Assembly: GCF_050717535.1 (NCBI RefSeq)
Contig: NZ_JBOITM010000028.1
Span: forward strand, 143,335-207,334
DNA length: 64,000 nt
Direction of reading: 5' to 3'
Source: Clostridium_AD sp050717535
GTDB taxonomy: Bacteria; Bacillota; Clostridia; Clostridiales; Clostridiaceae
The translations under genes were made by a program, and so were the position numbers. The notes beneath the pieces were generated by a model, which was not told where the DNA came from, searched no databases, and worked only from the letters and a program-made list of their open reading frames with translations. Positions 44,110-53,255 of the stretch are shown here, in pieces (the first letter of the stretch is position 1; every line of letters begins with the position of its first letter).

Positions 44110-47100
44110 ATGAATGCAAATATAAGAGAGCATATACAAGAGTTAAACGTAATGACTGGTGGGGGAATCATTAGTGATAAAATACGTGTAGATACCATTG
44201 AAAACCCTATGCTTATAATAGGGCTTGGTGGAACGGGTATAGATGCAATGCTAAGGCTAAAATATCAAATAAATAGAAGATTTAAATTACCTGAAGATTC
44301 ATTAACAAAGATAAAAAAAGAGAAGCCTGATAAAATAGAATTTTTAGGTTTTGAAACTAATATGCAGGAAAAAAATAAGAAATATAAGGGAATAGGTCTG
44401 GATGCTCAAAGTGAATTGGTTATGTTATCTAATGCAGAAATTGGAGCTATTTTAAGCGATAGAAAAGTTATGGATTCATGTATTTCAGAGTGGTTATCTC
44501 CTGAGCTTAATATATCAGATGGAATGAAGGGTGCTTGTGGAGTTAGACAGGCTGGAAGACTACTACTTTTTACAAAGATAAATGAGGTTGTTGAAAGTAT
44601 AGAGAAAAAAATAAATACTATTATGAAAGATAGCAAAGAAAAACTATATGTATTTATGCTTACTGGAATTTCTGGAGGAACAGGAAGTGGGTGTTTCCTT
44701 GATATTGCATACATAGTTAGAGGAATAATGGAAAGAAAATTTGGTGGATATGGTATAGATAGAGTAAATATTTTAGGCTATTTATTTACTCCTGACGTTA
44801 ATATATCTAAGGGCCTTGGAATGCACGAGAGAAATTACATAATGAAAAATGGATATGCTGCCTTAAAAGAATTAGATTATCTAATGAACATATCTGAAAG
44901 AGGAGATAGATTTAAACAAAAATATAAAAGTGCTTTAGAAGTTGATTCTGGGGCTCCACCTTTTGATTTATGTCACTTGATTTCCGCTACAAACAAAGAG
45001 GGTAAACTATTAAGTAATGCTTATGATTACTGCATGAATGTTACTGCAGAAAATATTACGAACTTTATGGCTAGTGAGGAAAGACAAGCTGGGCAGGAGT
45101 TTGCTATACATGATTATATAAGTAATATAGAGCAAAATATTAAGAATATGGAAAAGCCCTATTCAGCAAATTATAAATATAATATTATAGGAGCATCCTC
45201 AGCAGTTTTGCCTATTGAAGAGATAACTACTTATCTTGCTTATAAAGTTTTTCAAAAGATGGATGTAATGTTTGAAAAATCACCAACAGAGCAGGAGGTG
45301 GATCAATTCCTTAGAATAGTGAAGCTTGACAAAGATTCTGTAGAGGCAAGGTTTGAACGTGAAAATTTAGGGCGTGTACCTATTTCAGGTTATAAAAATA
45401 GAGACAAATATGATTTCGCGAATGTTATTAAAAAAGAGGCAATAAACATGGATGAGGAGCTTAGTGAATACTTAAGGGATATATGTGATGAATATTTAAA
45501 AGTAAAAAGACAATACCCTGGTGAAATATCTGTAGTATTAAATGAGCAAATAGATAGAATGTTTCAAGATGCAGCAAAGGGACCTTTCTATGCTTCAAGG
45601 ATGCTATTTTCAAATGAAGGCTTTAATATGGTGAAGACTTTAGAGGTAATAAAAGAATCATTAGTAGAAAAGCATAGAAGAATACCAGATAACATTAAAA
45701 ACCTTAGAGAAGATGCAAAGGATAAATTTAATGCAGCTAAAAAGACTATTTTATTCACAAAAGAATCAAAGAAAAATGATTACATTGAAGCTAAAATAGA
45801 AGAATATTATGCAAGGACAGAAGAAGAAAGAACTTTAAAGATGATAGAATTCTATCAATATGCTATTGAAATTATAAGTGATTCAAATAATAAAATATAT
45901 AAAGTTTATGCAGAAATTTTAAATGAATTAAACAAGGTGCTTAAGGATGATGGAAATATTCTTGTTAAAGGTGAAGAAGTACAAATTAATAATGGAAAGA
46001 CCTATTATTGGAATCTTATTAATGTACCAGATGTTGTAAAAACTATAGATAAAATGGTTTATGATGAAGACACAGATGATTTAATAAGAAGATTTACAGT
46101 TAAGCTTTCAAGAGAATCACAAAAATGGATTGATGATCAGCATATGGATATAGTGGGTTCTATCTCAAATTTTGTATCAGAAGAGTTTGGCGATATAATA
46201 ACAAAATCTATGGAAGATTTTTTAGTCATGAAGTACGGAGAAGAAAAATCAATTGAAAGATTAATTCAAACCGAAATTGCGCCAAGACTAGATGAGGATG
46301 CAATACCAGTGTTTCAGCTTCAAGATGCAGGGGGTTCACTAATTTTCCCATCTTGGAATATGGTTTCAGTGCCAGCTAAAACTCCAAGAATATACAAGGG
46401 GATTAAGGAATATAAAGAAAGCAGTACCTTAGGCCATTCTGTAAATATTAAGAGAAGTAAGGTTTCGAATAAGATATTCTGGTTAAACACAGAAAATGGA
46501 GTACCCTTATATGCTTATACCTCAATTAGGCAATATGAGAAAATTTATGAAGAATCTATTTTTACTAAAGAGGGAGTAGGAAGGCATCTTATCCAAACAA
46601 GAGAAAATAATTGGACATATTTACCATCACCTATTCCTGAAAAATCTTGGGGAACTAGCTATCATAATGACAGAGTTAAAAAGTATAACGGAGAGATAAG
46701 ACAGGTTTTTGATAAAGCCATAGAGTATGGTTGTATACAGCATATATCAGAAATAACAAATTCACAGTACAAAGTTATTGTAACTAAAGAATTTAATATA
46801 GAAAAATTTATATTAGGATATGACTTAGCTATTGAAGAAGAAAAAATTCCAAATGTGGCTGAAGTAAGGCGATGCATTGGAGAACTTAGAAAATTAATGG
46901 AGAATAAATTAGAAAACATTGAGGACTATGATTTGCAAATGTATTATATCTTTGACAGTAGAGATGAAGAAGTTGCAAAGGAAAACCTAATAAGAAGTCC
47001 AAGATTAATAGAGCTTTTAAAAGTAGAGATAGAAAAATATGATGATATACAGGAGCAGATAAATAAACTTGGTAGTTTTATCGAAGGTAACGATAAAAAA

Positions 47101-47514
47101 ATAAAATTAATAGATAACTTTATTCAAGCTATGTATACAGAAACTATTTGTAAAAAGGGTATTGTGTATATGTATGATAAGGATGCAGATGAAAGGACAG
47201 AAATAGAACCTTTTGTTAATCTAATGAAGCAAAAGCAATACCCTGAATACTCAATTTATAATAAGTATTGTGAAATCGATGAAAAGCATAGAAAGGTTAT
47301 TGAAGCTAAGTCTGATAAAAGATTAGCTGATTTATCTATGGAGGAGGGAACTACTACGTTGTACAGTAGAATTCTATCTATGATAGAAACTTATAGTAAA
47401 GCTATTGAAGAGTTAGATTACAGAAGGTATGAACTAGAAAATGGACAAGATATGTATAGCTTCTATGTTAATACTTATGAGAAACTAAAAGAGATTAGGG
47501 TAAATTTAGAATAG
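44110..47514 (+). CDS. Tubulin-like protein, large (PF13809-type)
   Basis: A 1134-residue protein with an N-terminal tubulin/FtsZ-like nucleotide domain. The T1-like motif is MLIIGLGGTGIDAM (34-47), and the tubulin signature GGTGSG lies at 189-194 within MLTGISGGTGSGCFLDIA. FDLCHLISATNKEG (285-298) fits the later tubulin core. The remaining 800 residues are long helices and charged stretches, far beyond FtsZ size, and match the family annotated tubulin-like in Pfam. GTP binding and polymerisation are plausible but unproven. The start is ATG 44110 with GTGAGGG eight bases away; the in-frame TTG at 44077 lies ahead of that site. Confidence 0.85.
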   Translation: MNANIREHIQELNVMTGGGIISDKIRVDTIENPMLIIGLGGTGIDAMLRLKYQINRRFKLPEDSLTKIKKEKPDKIEFLGFETNMQEKNKKYKGIGLDAQSELVMLSNAEIGAILSDRKVMDSCISEWLSPELNISDGMKGACGVRQAGRLLLFTKINEVVESIEKKINTIMKDSKEKLYVFMLTGISGGTGSGCFLDIAYIVRGIMERKFGGYGIDRVNILGYLFTPDVNISKGLGMHERNYIMKNGYAALKELDYLMNISERGDRFKQKYKSALEVDSGAPPFDLCHLISATNKEGKLLSNAYDYCMNVTAENITNFMASEERQAGQEFAIHDYISNIEQNIKNMEKPYSANYKYNIIGASSAVLPIEEITTYLAYKVFQKMDVMFEKSPTEQEVDQFLRIVKLDKDSVEARFERENLGRVPISGYKNRDKYDFANVIKKEAINMDEELSEYLRDICDEYLKVKRQYPGEISVVLNEQIDRMFQDAAKGPFYASRMLFSNEGFNMVKTLEVIKESLVEKHRRIPDNIKNLREDAKDKFNAAKKTILFTKESKKNDYIEAKIEEYYARTEEERTLKMIEFYQYAIEIISDSNNKIYKVYAEILNELNKVLKDDGNILVKGEEVQINNGKTYYWNLINVPDVVKTIDKMVYDEDTDDLIRRFTVKLSRESQKWIDDQHMDIVGSISNFVSEEFGDIITKSMEDFLVMKYGEEKSIERLIQTEIAPRLDEDAIPVFQLQDAGGSLIFPSWNMVSVPAKTPRIYKGIKEYKESSTLGHSVNIKRSKVSNKIFWLNTENGVPLYAYTSIRQYEKIYEESIFTKEGVGRHLIQTRENNWTYLPSPIPEKSWGTSYHNDRVKKYNGEIRQVFDKAIEYGCIQHISEITNSQYKVIVTKEFNIEKFILGYDLAIEEEKIPNVAEVRRCIGELRKLMENKLENIEDYDLQMYYIFDSRDEEVAKENLIRSPRLIELLKVEIEKYDDIQEQINKLGSFIEGNDKKIKLIDNFIQAMYTETICKKGIVYMYDKDADERTEIEPFVNLMKQKQYPEYSIYNKYCEIDEKHRKVIEAKSDKRLADLSMEEGTTTLYSRILSMIETYSKAIEELDYRRYELENGQDMYSFYVNTYEKLKEIRVNLE

Positions 47515-47537
47515 CTTAAAGCTAAGGAATAGGTCTG

Positions 47538-47601
47538 AATTAAGGGTTAAGTGTAACTTGCAAGTGAGTTACACTTACACAATAAATGTGGACTCTTAAT
47601 T
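47538..47601 (+). other. Two-tier intercistronic RNA hairpin
   Basis: In the largest gap between genes of the locus (110 bases), a perfect 10-bp stem aagtgtaact/agttacactt (47549-47558, 47567-47576) is enclosed by an outer stem aattaagggt/actcttaatt (47538-47547, 47592-47601). No T tract follows, so it is more likely a processing, stability or attenuation element than a full terminator. Confidence 0.6.
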
Positions 47602-47624
47602 AAAAAGGGTGGTGAGGGTAGAAA

Positions 47625-49970
47625 TTGGAAAATATCTTAAAAAAATATGCAGAGGGGTATTGTTTAACTACGGATAATATGGTGTGCAGAGAAGATGAAC
47701 AGAAAATTGCAAGTAGTCCAGTTATTTTTGTGTTCATTGGAGATAAGAGTAATGAAGCATTAAAGGCTGTATATGAGGATGTAAATAAAAAATGGGATAA
47801 CAGTAAAGGCATAATGTTTTTTAATGTATATCATAAAGAAAAATTTCAAGCAGAAAATGTTTTTAATTTTAAGGCTGTATCAGATGATACTGATATAGAA
47901 GAAAAAAAAGCTTTTAGATGTGCTATAAGCGATAATTTTTATAAAAATGAAAATGGGCTTATAACTTTAAATGAAGAAATAATGAAGATGAAAAATAAGC
48001 TTTTAGAGTGTGGTACACTTTTTAATTCTTTTGAGAGAGTAAATATTTCTGTGGTAAGTAGAGCGGATGATGCTATGAATATTTTAGTGGCGGAAATAAG
48101 TCTATTAATTAAAAATAAATTTTCACAGCATTTTAGGATTGTTTTAGCAGATTTTTATGGTTTATTAGTAGAAAAGAATCAGGAGGATGCATTTTTTGAT
48201 GCTGCCTTAGCCTATAGTTTTTTCAAGGAACTATCCTATATGCAAAAGAGTGATTTTACTTTTAAACAAGATATAGAGGTTTTTGGAAGTGACAGGAAGC
48301 TACCAGTTATTAATGAAAATAAACCTATATTTGATTTAGTATATTTGCTTAGCGATACTAATGAAAAAGGTATAATTTCCAGTGGAAGTCTTCAGGAAAA
48401 TTACGAAATCATTTCTTATGTAAGTCTTATAAAAAACAGAAATGTTAGTATAGACACATATTATGATATGGAGAATCAATACTATGATAATGCTAGGTTC
48501 AAAAAGAATGTTTCACGGGATAATGAGAGGCTTACTCTAGTTACAGCAGGACTTGCAAAGATCAAGAGACCTAACAGTACGGTTGCGCTTATGGCAGTAA
48601 ATGCATTCTATGATGAGTTAATAAATAAAATGAAACAGTGTTCAAATAAAAACAAAGAGAATTTACTTAAAGTTTTTATGCTTGACGACGAAAGTTTAGT
48701 TTTTAAAGCTAGTAGAATGTTGCCAAAAGATAAAGGTGTAGAAGATATGAGGGGACTTATGGTCATAAATTCTAATATTTCAGTCTCGAAATTAGGGAAA
48801 CTTACATTAAGGGAAGCTGAGAAAGTAATTTACGAGAACAGTTGTGATCATTTTTTTTACGATAATTTTGAAAGTATTATTGATGAAGAATACATAAATA
48901 TAAGTCTTAACAAGGATTTGCAAGAACGTGTTAAACTTTTGATAGAAGATAAAAGATATGGTTTATATGGTATATATAGCTTAACAAAGCCTTCAGAGGT
49001 ACTTCAGGACATAAGACTTAAGTATATAGATATAGATAAAAGTATTGAAGCTATAAACCAAGAAATATATGAATTATATAGTAAAAAAGTACAAGTACCT
49101 TCCCTTTTTAAAAGTTTATTTTCAACCAATGCGGTTTTAGATGATATTAAGAAAGAACTATTTAAAGGAGTGTATGCAAGTAGGCTTTACATACTAAAAC
49201 TTAAGATAGCTCAAAGAATCCTGAGATTAAGTGAAGATATTATTATTAGTGTTCATGAGGAGTTAAGGGAGAAAATTAATTATATTGAAAGTATAAAAAA
49301 ATGCATTGAAGATTATGCAACAAATGATATTGTGAAACAAAATGAATATATAGCACAAAATATAAGAGAATATTATACTGTTATAATCAAGAAAATAGTA
49401 AATAAATTATCAGAGTGTTATGGAGAAAATTTTTATTTTCAAGATAAATTTCTAGGGAATATAAATAAGTCTAGAGAGGATAAAATCCAACTTATTGAAA
49501 GATTATGTGATATTTGCAACAGTTATATTTTATGCGAAGCTGAATTCTCAAAATCCTTTGAGGATGAGCTAAATGAAAGAGCTAATATATCATTAGAATT
49601 TATAGATAATAATGTATTATCCAAGGATGAACTATATAAAAGACTCTATAGTATATTAGAGGAGAACTCCTTTGTAAAAGCCTATATTATGAATTACAAT
49701 GTTAACAAATATGAGGAAAAATATTTTTTTGGTGATTATAGTAGCGATTTTATTAAATATGCCGTAAGTCTTGAGAGAGAGGGTAAAAGTTACAACATAG
49801 GGTATGTTCATGAAAAAAGAGCTAGTGGTATAGAAAAACTTATCTTAATGGGTGGATTTACATTAGGGGATGTAATGTATATTAAAAACGCAGCAAGATA
49901 CTATGATTCCTGTATAGATAATGGATACAAGTTGCATAGGATAGATGCATCATTACTTCCAGATATTTAG
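47625..49970 (+). CDS. Pseudo-tubulin: divergent tubulin-like paralogue without GTP loops
   Basis: A 781-residue protein that matches its upstream neighbour block by block over the first 260 residues. SSPVIFVFIGDKSNEALKAV replaces MLIIGLGGTGIDAM. RVNISVVSRADDAMNILVAE replaces the strand and loop holding GGTGSG, with RADDAMN (146-152) in its place. FKELSYM...FKQ and FDLVYLLSDTNEKG (236-249) correspond to LKELDYLM...FKQ and FDLCHLISATNKEG. The nucleotide-binding glycine loops are thus gone, while the fold appears kept. The C-terminal 500 residues are helical and charged. It starts at TTG behind GGTGAGGG. A regulatory or capping partner for the active tubulin-like protein is my inference. Confidence 0.7.
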   Translation: MENILKKYAEGYCLTTDNMVCREDEQKIASSPVIFVFIGDKSNEALKAVYEDVNKKWDNSKGIMFFNVYHKEKFQAENVFNFKAVSDDTDIEEKKAFRCAISDNFYKNENGLITLNEEIMKMKNKLLECGTLFNSFERVNISVVSRADDAMNILVAEISLLIKNKFSQHFRIVLADFYGLLVEKNQEDAFFDAALAYSFFKELSYMQKSDFTFKQDIEVFGSDRKLPVINENKPIFDLVYLLSDTNEKGIISSGSLQENYEIISYVSLIKNRNVSIDTYYDMENQYYDNARFKKNVSRDNERLTLVTAGLAKIKRPNSTVALMAVNAFYDELINKMKQCSNKNKENLLKVFMLDDESLVFKASRMLPKDKGVEDMRGLMVINSNISVSKLGKLTLREAEKVIYENSCDHFFYDNFESIIDEEYINISLNKDLQERVKLLIEDKRYGLYGIYSLTKPSEVLQDIRLKYIDIDKSIEAINQEIYELYSKKVQVPSLFKSLFSTNAVLDDIKKELFKGVYASRLYILKLKIAQRILRLSEDIIISVHEELREKINYIESIKKCIEDYATNDIVKQNEYIAQNIREYYTVIIKKIVNKLSECYGENFYFQDKFLGNINKSREDKIQLIERLCDICNSYILCEAEFSKSFEDELNERANISLEFIDNNVLSKDELYKRLYSILEENSFVKAYIMNYNVNKYEEKYFFGDYSSDFIKYAVSLEREGKSYNIGYVHEKRASGIEKLILMGGFTLGDVMYIKNAARYYDSCIDNGYKLHRIDASLLPDI

Positions 49971-49989
49971 ATGAAAAGGGGGGATTTTT

Positions 49990-51261
49990 GTGAAGGATAA
50001 GAGAATTAACGGACTGATGATTCTCATGAGTGGGGTAGGGGGAATTATAGGGTTTATATTGAGTGAATTACTTGTAAATGCTTATAAATATACACTCCCT
50101 CAAAGTATACTAATGGGATTATATTTTGGTATTATAGCTTTCTTTGCAGGTCTTATGTGTATTATCGCAGAGGCTATCCATCCAAGACTTAATGGCTATA
50201 ATTGGAAAAACAATTATTTTAGAACATCTTTAAAGTTTCTAGTACCCTGCACATTTGTACTTTTATTTATAGTTGGTGCATTATTTCAATTTATTTATGG
50301 GCTTAATAGTAATAATAAAAATGTTAATGATATATTGATTTTAATTGATACATCGGAAAGTATGAAGAGTACAGATCCCAATAATGACAGATTTGAGGCT
50401 ACAAAAAATCTTATTAAAAATATGAATGAAGAAAAAAGATTCTCAATTTACACCTTTAATAATGAAGCTTTAGAAATATTTCCAATGACTAAAGCTACAG
50501 AAAAAAATAAAGAAGTAGCATTAGAAAAGCTAGAAACTTTAAAAAATCCTATGGGTCAAACAAATATCAAGGCTGCTTTAGATAATGCTTTAATGGAAAT
50601 ACAAAGTAGCGCAGAGGTTGATAGGCATGCCATTGTATTATTGTTATCTGATGGAGAAGATAGTTTTGATTTAGATAAAAACTTTGAAGAAGTTATAAGA
50701 CCTTTTCAAGATAATAAAATTTCTGTTTATACAGTAGGTATGGCTAAGGTCAATAATTTTAAAATGTTAAAAAAAATATCTAACGAAACCAGTGGAAATT
50801 ATTATAGTGTATCTGAAAGCAAATATTTAAAGGATATTTTTAGCGAAAATTATAAGTATAGAGACCAAAGGTTGCTGGTTGATAAAAGAAATGGTTTATT
50901 TGGGAGCATTAAATTTTATGCTGTAATGAGAATAATTTTTTTAACACTTATAGGAGCTGTTATTTCAGCAGCAATAAGTTTTATATTTGATAATAAATAC
51001 CTTTTGAAAGGCTTTATTACAGGAGGAGCAGTGGGTGGTCTAATGGCGGGAATTGTTTTAGAATTAGGATTTAAATTTATACCTTGGGCTGGAACTATTC
51101 ATAGGTTAATTGCAGTTGTAATGCTAACAACTATATTTACTCTATTTTCAGTATCTGTAGATATAAATGATAAAAAAACTGGTTCTTTTAAAGATAAAAA
51201 TTCAAAAATAAATTATGACTCATATTTGGAAACAAGAGACAGTAATACATTTGGTGGATAG
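49990..51261 (+). CDS. Multi-pass membrane protein with vWA domain
   Basis: A 423-residue protein: three N-terminal transmembrane helices (about 9-28, 38-62, 81-104), a vWA domain (about 114-290) with MIDAS residues DTSES (120-124), a Thr in GQTNIKAAL and LLSDGED, and three more helices (about 308-330, 340-362, 372-392). The positive-inside rule (MKDKR; IHPRLNGYNWKNNYFR) puts the vWA domain outside, like that of the 42289-44049 protein. GTG 49990 is preceded by GGGGGG. It lies 20 bases after the pseudo-tubulin gene. It probably forms the membrane base of the locus's assembly together with the other vWA protein; this is inference. Confidence 0.85.
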   Translation: MKDKRINGLMILMSGVGGIIGFILSELLVNAYKYTLPQSILMGLYFGIIAFFAGLMCIIAEAIHPRLNGYNWKNNYFRTSLKFLVPCTFVLLFIVGALFQFIYGLNSNNKNVNDILILIDTSESMKSTDPNNDRFEATKNLIKNMNEEKRFSIYTFNNEALEIFPMTKATEKNKEVALEKLETLKNPMGQTNIKAALDNALMEIQSSAEVDRHAIVLLLSDGEDSFDLDKNFEEVIRPFQDNKISVYTVGMAKVNNFKMLKKISNETSGNYYSVSESKYLKDIFSENYKYRDQRLLVDKRNGLFGSIKFYAVMRIIFLTLIGAVISAAISFIFDNKYLLKGFITGGAVGGLMAGIVLELGFKFIPWAGTIHRLIAVVMLTTIFTLFSVSVDINDKKTGSFKDKNSKINYDSYLETRDSNTFGG

Positions 51262-51288
51262 AAGTTTATAAAAGTTAGGAGCTTTATT

Positions 51289-51927
51289 ATGAATATGAGA
51301 GAACTAGAAAAGTTAGAACAAGGGATACAATCAGTAAAATTTGAAATGGAAAAAGAAAGATTTATTATAAAATGGCAGTGGGCAAAGGGCTGTGATATAG
51401 TATATATATTTAAGTCTAATGCATTAAATGCCTTAGATATAGAAGCTATAACTAAGGAAAATACAAAGATATTTACTAGAGATGAATATAAAGAGTTTAA
51501 TGGCTATACTGAAAGTATAAGGGACATAAATCAATATAAATTTATGATTTTTAAATGTGAGCAAATTAATGGCGAACTTACCCTTGTAAAACAGCGAGAT
51601 GGAGAAAATGAAGTGATTATTTGTACAGGGAAACCCGATATCTTTTATAAAATTACAGAACATAAATCACTATTTAATAAAAATAAAAAAATACAGATAA
51701 AAATAATTTGTGATGCTCCACTTATAAAAGATGTTTTATGTTATGTAAAAAAACAAGGAAATTATCCTATAAGTAAGGAGGATGGAATTAAATTTGATTT
51801 TATAAGAGATTTTAAACCTGGGGTAAATGAAATGTCTACTATAGAAATTAGCAAGGATGAATTCGTTAAGATATTCATAAAAGACATTAATAGGTATGGA
51901 AATGCTTATAATTTGAGGGAGCTATAA
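51289..51927 (+). CDS. WQW-motif beta protein B
   Basis: A 212-residue paralogue of the C-terminal domain of the 36328-37356 protein, without its acidic N-terminal part. Shared blocks: FIIKWQWAKGCDIVYIFKS (vs LFLQWQWPEKANRVKVVYRG), CEQINGEL (vs MTEINGQS), the basic linker before a strand (SLFNKNKKIQIKIICDAP), and KQGNYPISKEDG (vs KRGNMPIQKSDG). It is cytoplasmic, probably two beta domains. Unknown family; its constant place before a GTPase/GAP1 pair suggests it is part of the same complex. AGGAG lies eight bases before the ATG. Confidence 0.8.
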   Translation: MNMRELEKLEQGIQSVKFEMEKERFIIKWQWAKGCDIVYIFKSNALNALDIEAITKENTKIFTRDEYKEFNGYTESIRDINQYKFMIFKCEQINGELTLVKQRDGENEVIICTGKPDIFYKITEHKSLFNKNKKIQIKIICDAPLIKDVLCYVKKQGNYPISKEDGIKFDFIRDFKPGVNEMSTIEISKDEFVKIFIKDINRYGNAYNLREL

Positions 51928-51930
51928 GAG

Positions 51931-51970
51931 GGAGGTGAATACCTGATAATTTTTATTAATCGGGTACTGT
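51931..51970 (+). promoter_or_regulatory. Ribosome site bridged to its start by a hairpin
   Basis: GGAGG (51931-51935) lies 35 bases before ATG 51971, far too distant on a linear transcript, and in-frame stops exclude an upstream start. Between them, TACCTGAT (51940-51947) pairs with ATCGGGTA (51959-51966), with one G-U pair. Folding this stem leaves eight unpaired bases between the Shine-Dalgarno and the ATG, the optimal distance. Confidence 0.55.
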
Positions 51971-53254
51971 ATGGGTATTTTTGATATTTTAGCATTAGGT
52001 AAAAAAAATATATTAAATAAAAAAAATAACTTCAAAAAATCCACGGAAAACCATAATACATATGATGTTAAATGTCCATTTTGTTTTAAAGCTTTTAATA
52101 ATGATGAGGTTCACTTTAGGGTGAGTCATGATGAAGACGGAGACCCAGAGTATGAAAAACAGATTGATGAGATTTTAAATGAATATAATAGAAAGATTGG
52201 GAAAGCAACATTAGGGGAAATAAATGCTATTATTAGAGCAGTGGATTTGCCAGAAAAAAATTGGACTAAAGTGGACAATGTTATTATTGAATTAAGAGAT
52301 AATTATGATAAGCTTACAAAGGAGAGATTATGTCCACATTGTCATAATGTGCTCCCCATAACTTCTGGCAGAGGTGATACAAAAATCATCTCAGTGATAG
52401 GAGCTTCCCAAGCCGGGAAGTCTGTTTATATGACTTGTCTTTTGTATTATCTTGAACGTCACATTGCGGAGAAGTTCAAAGCCTCTATTATACCTGGGAG
52501 CTCAGAGTATAATGAAGATATAAAACAAAATCAGAGGATAATATTTGAATTTAATAAGATGTTAGAGCCCACTCCAAAGCAACATATTGATCCATTAATT
52601 GAAACTTTTAAATTTAAGGATGAGACTAAAAAGCCAATAACTTTTGTATTTTATGATGTGCCGGGAGAGGGTATGACGGATAAAGACTATATTGACAAAT
52701 ATGGAGAACATATTCAGAATTCTGATGGCATTATATTTCTAATAGATCCACTGCAAATGAGAACCTTAAGGAAAAAAATAAATTTAGCAAATAGTGCAAA
52801 AGGGGATTTTACGGATAAATACCAAGAACCTAAAGAAATTCTTGTGTATTTATTTGAAAACTTTATATCTAAGCAGGAAAAAACTATAACGGATATACCT
52901 ACAGCAGTAGTAGTTACTAAGAGTGATATGCTAGTTAGTTTAAATGACGAAGAGTATATAAGTGATAATAGTAACGTATTTAGGAATTGTAATCATGATG
53001 GCATATTTAATCTAAATGAATTTGAGAATATTGATGGAGAAATCAGGAGATTTTTAACTAAAGTGGATATGCCTTTTAAAGGTGCCATGGATGCATATTT
53101 TAAAAACACAGGATTTTTTGCAGTATCTTCCTTAGGCTGTAATCCGGAAAATTGTAAGATTAATAGCGATTTTATTATATCTCCATTAAGAATAGAGGAG
53201 CCTTTTTTATGGCTTTTATATCAAATGGGCTATATTAAAGGAGGAAGGGAATAG
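51971..53254 (+). CDS. Zinc-ribbon TRAFAC-type GTPase B (DO-GTPase-like)
   Basis: Second intact GTPase of the locus, 427 residues. Cys pairs CPFC (35-38) and CPHC (121-124) flank an inserted charged helical stretch. Walker A is GASQAGKS (144-151), Walker B/switch is FYDVPGEG (227-234), IIFLIDPLQ matches the A copy, and base recognition is VVTKSD. It ends EEPFLWLLYQMGY like the A copy. It lies 43 bases after protein B and two bases before the GAP1-like B gene. ATG 51971 is the only possible start; its ribosome site appears to be bridged by a hairpin. It is probably a partner of the GAP1-like protein encoded next to it. Confidence 0.85.
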   Translation: MGIFDILALGKKNILNKKNNFKKSTENHNTYDVKCPFCFKAFNNDEVHFRVSHDEDGDPEYEKQIDEILNEYNRKIGKATLGEINAIIRAVDLPEKNWTKVDNVIIELRDNYDKLTKERLCPHCHNVLPITSGRGDTKIISVIGASQAGKSVYMTCLLYYLERHIAEKFKASIIPGSSEYNEDIKQNQRIIFEFNKMLEPTPKQHIDPLIETFKFKDETKKPITFVFYDVPGEGMTDKDYIDKYGEHIQNSDGIIFLIDPLQMRTLRKKINLANSAKGDFTDKYQEPKEILVYLFENFISKQEKTITDIPTAVVVTKSDMLVSLNDEEYISDNSNVFRNCNHDGIFNLNEFENIDGEIRRFLTKVDMPFKGAMDAYFKNTGFFAVSSLGCNPENCKINSDFIISPLRIEEPFLWLLYQMGYIKGGRE

Positions 53255-53255
53255 T

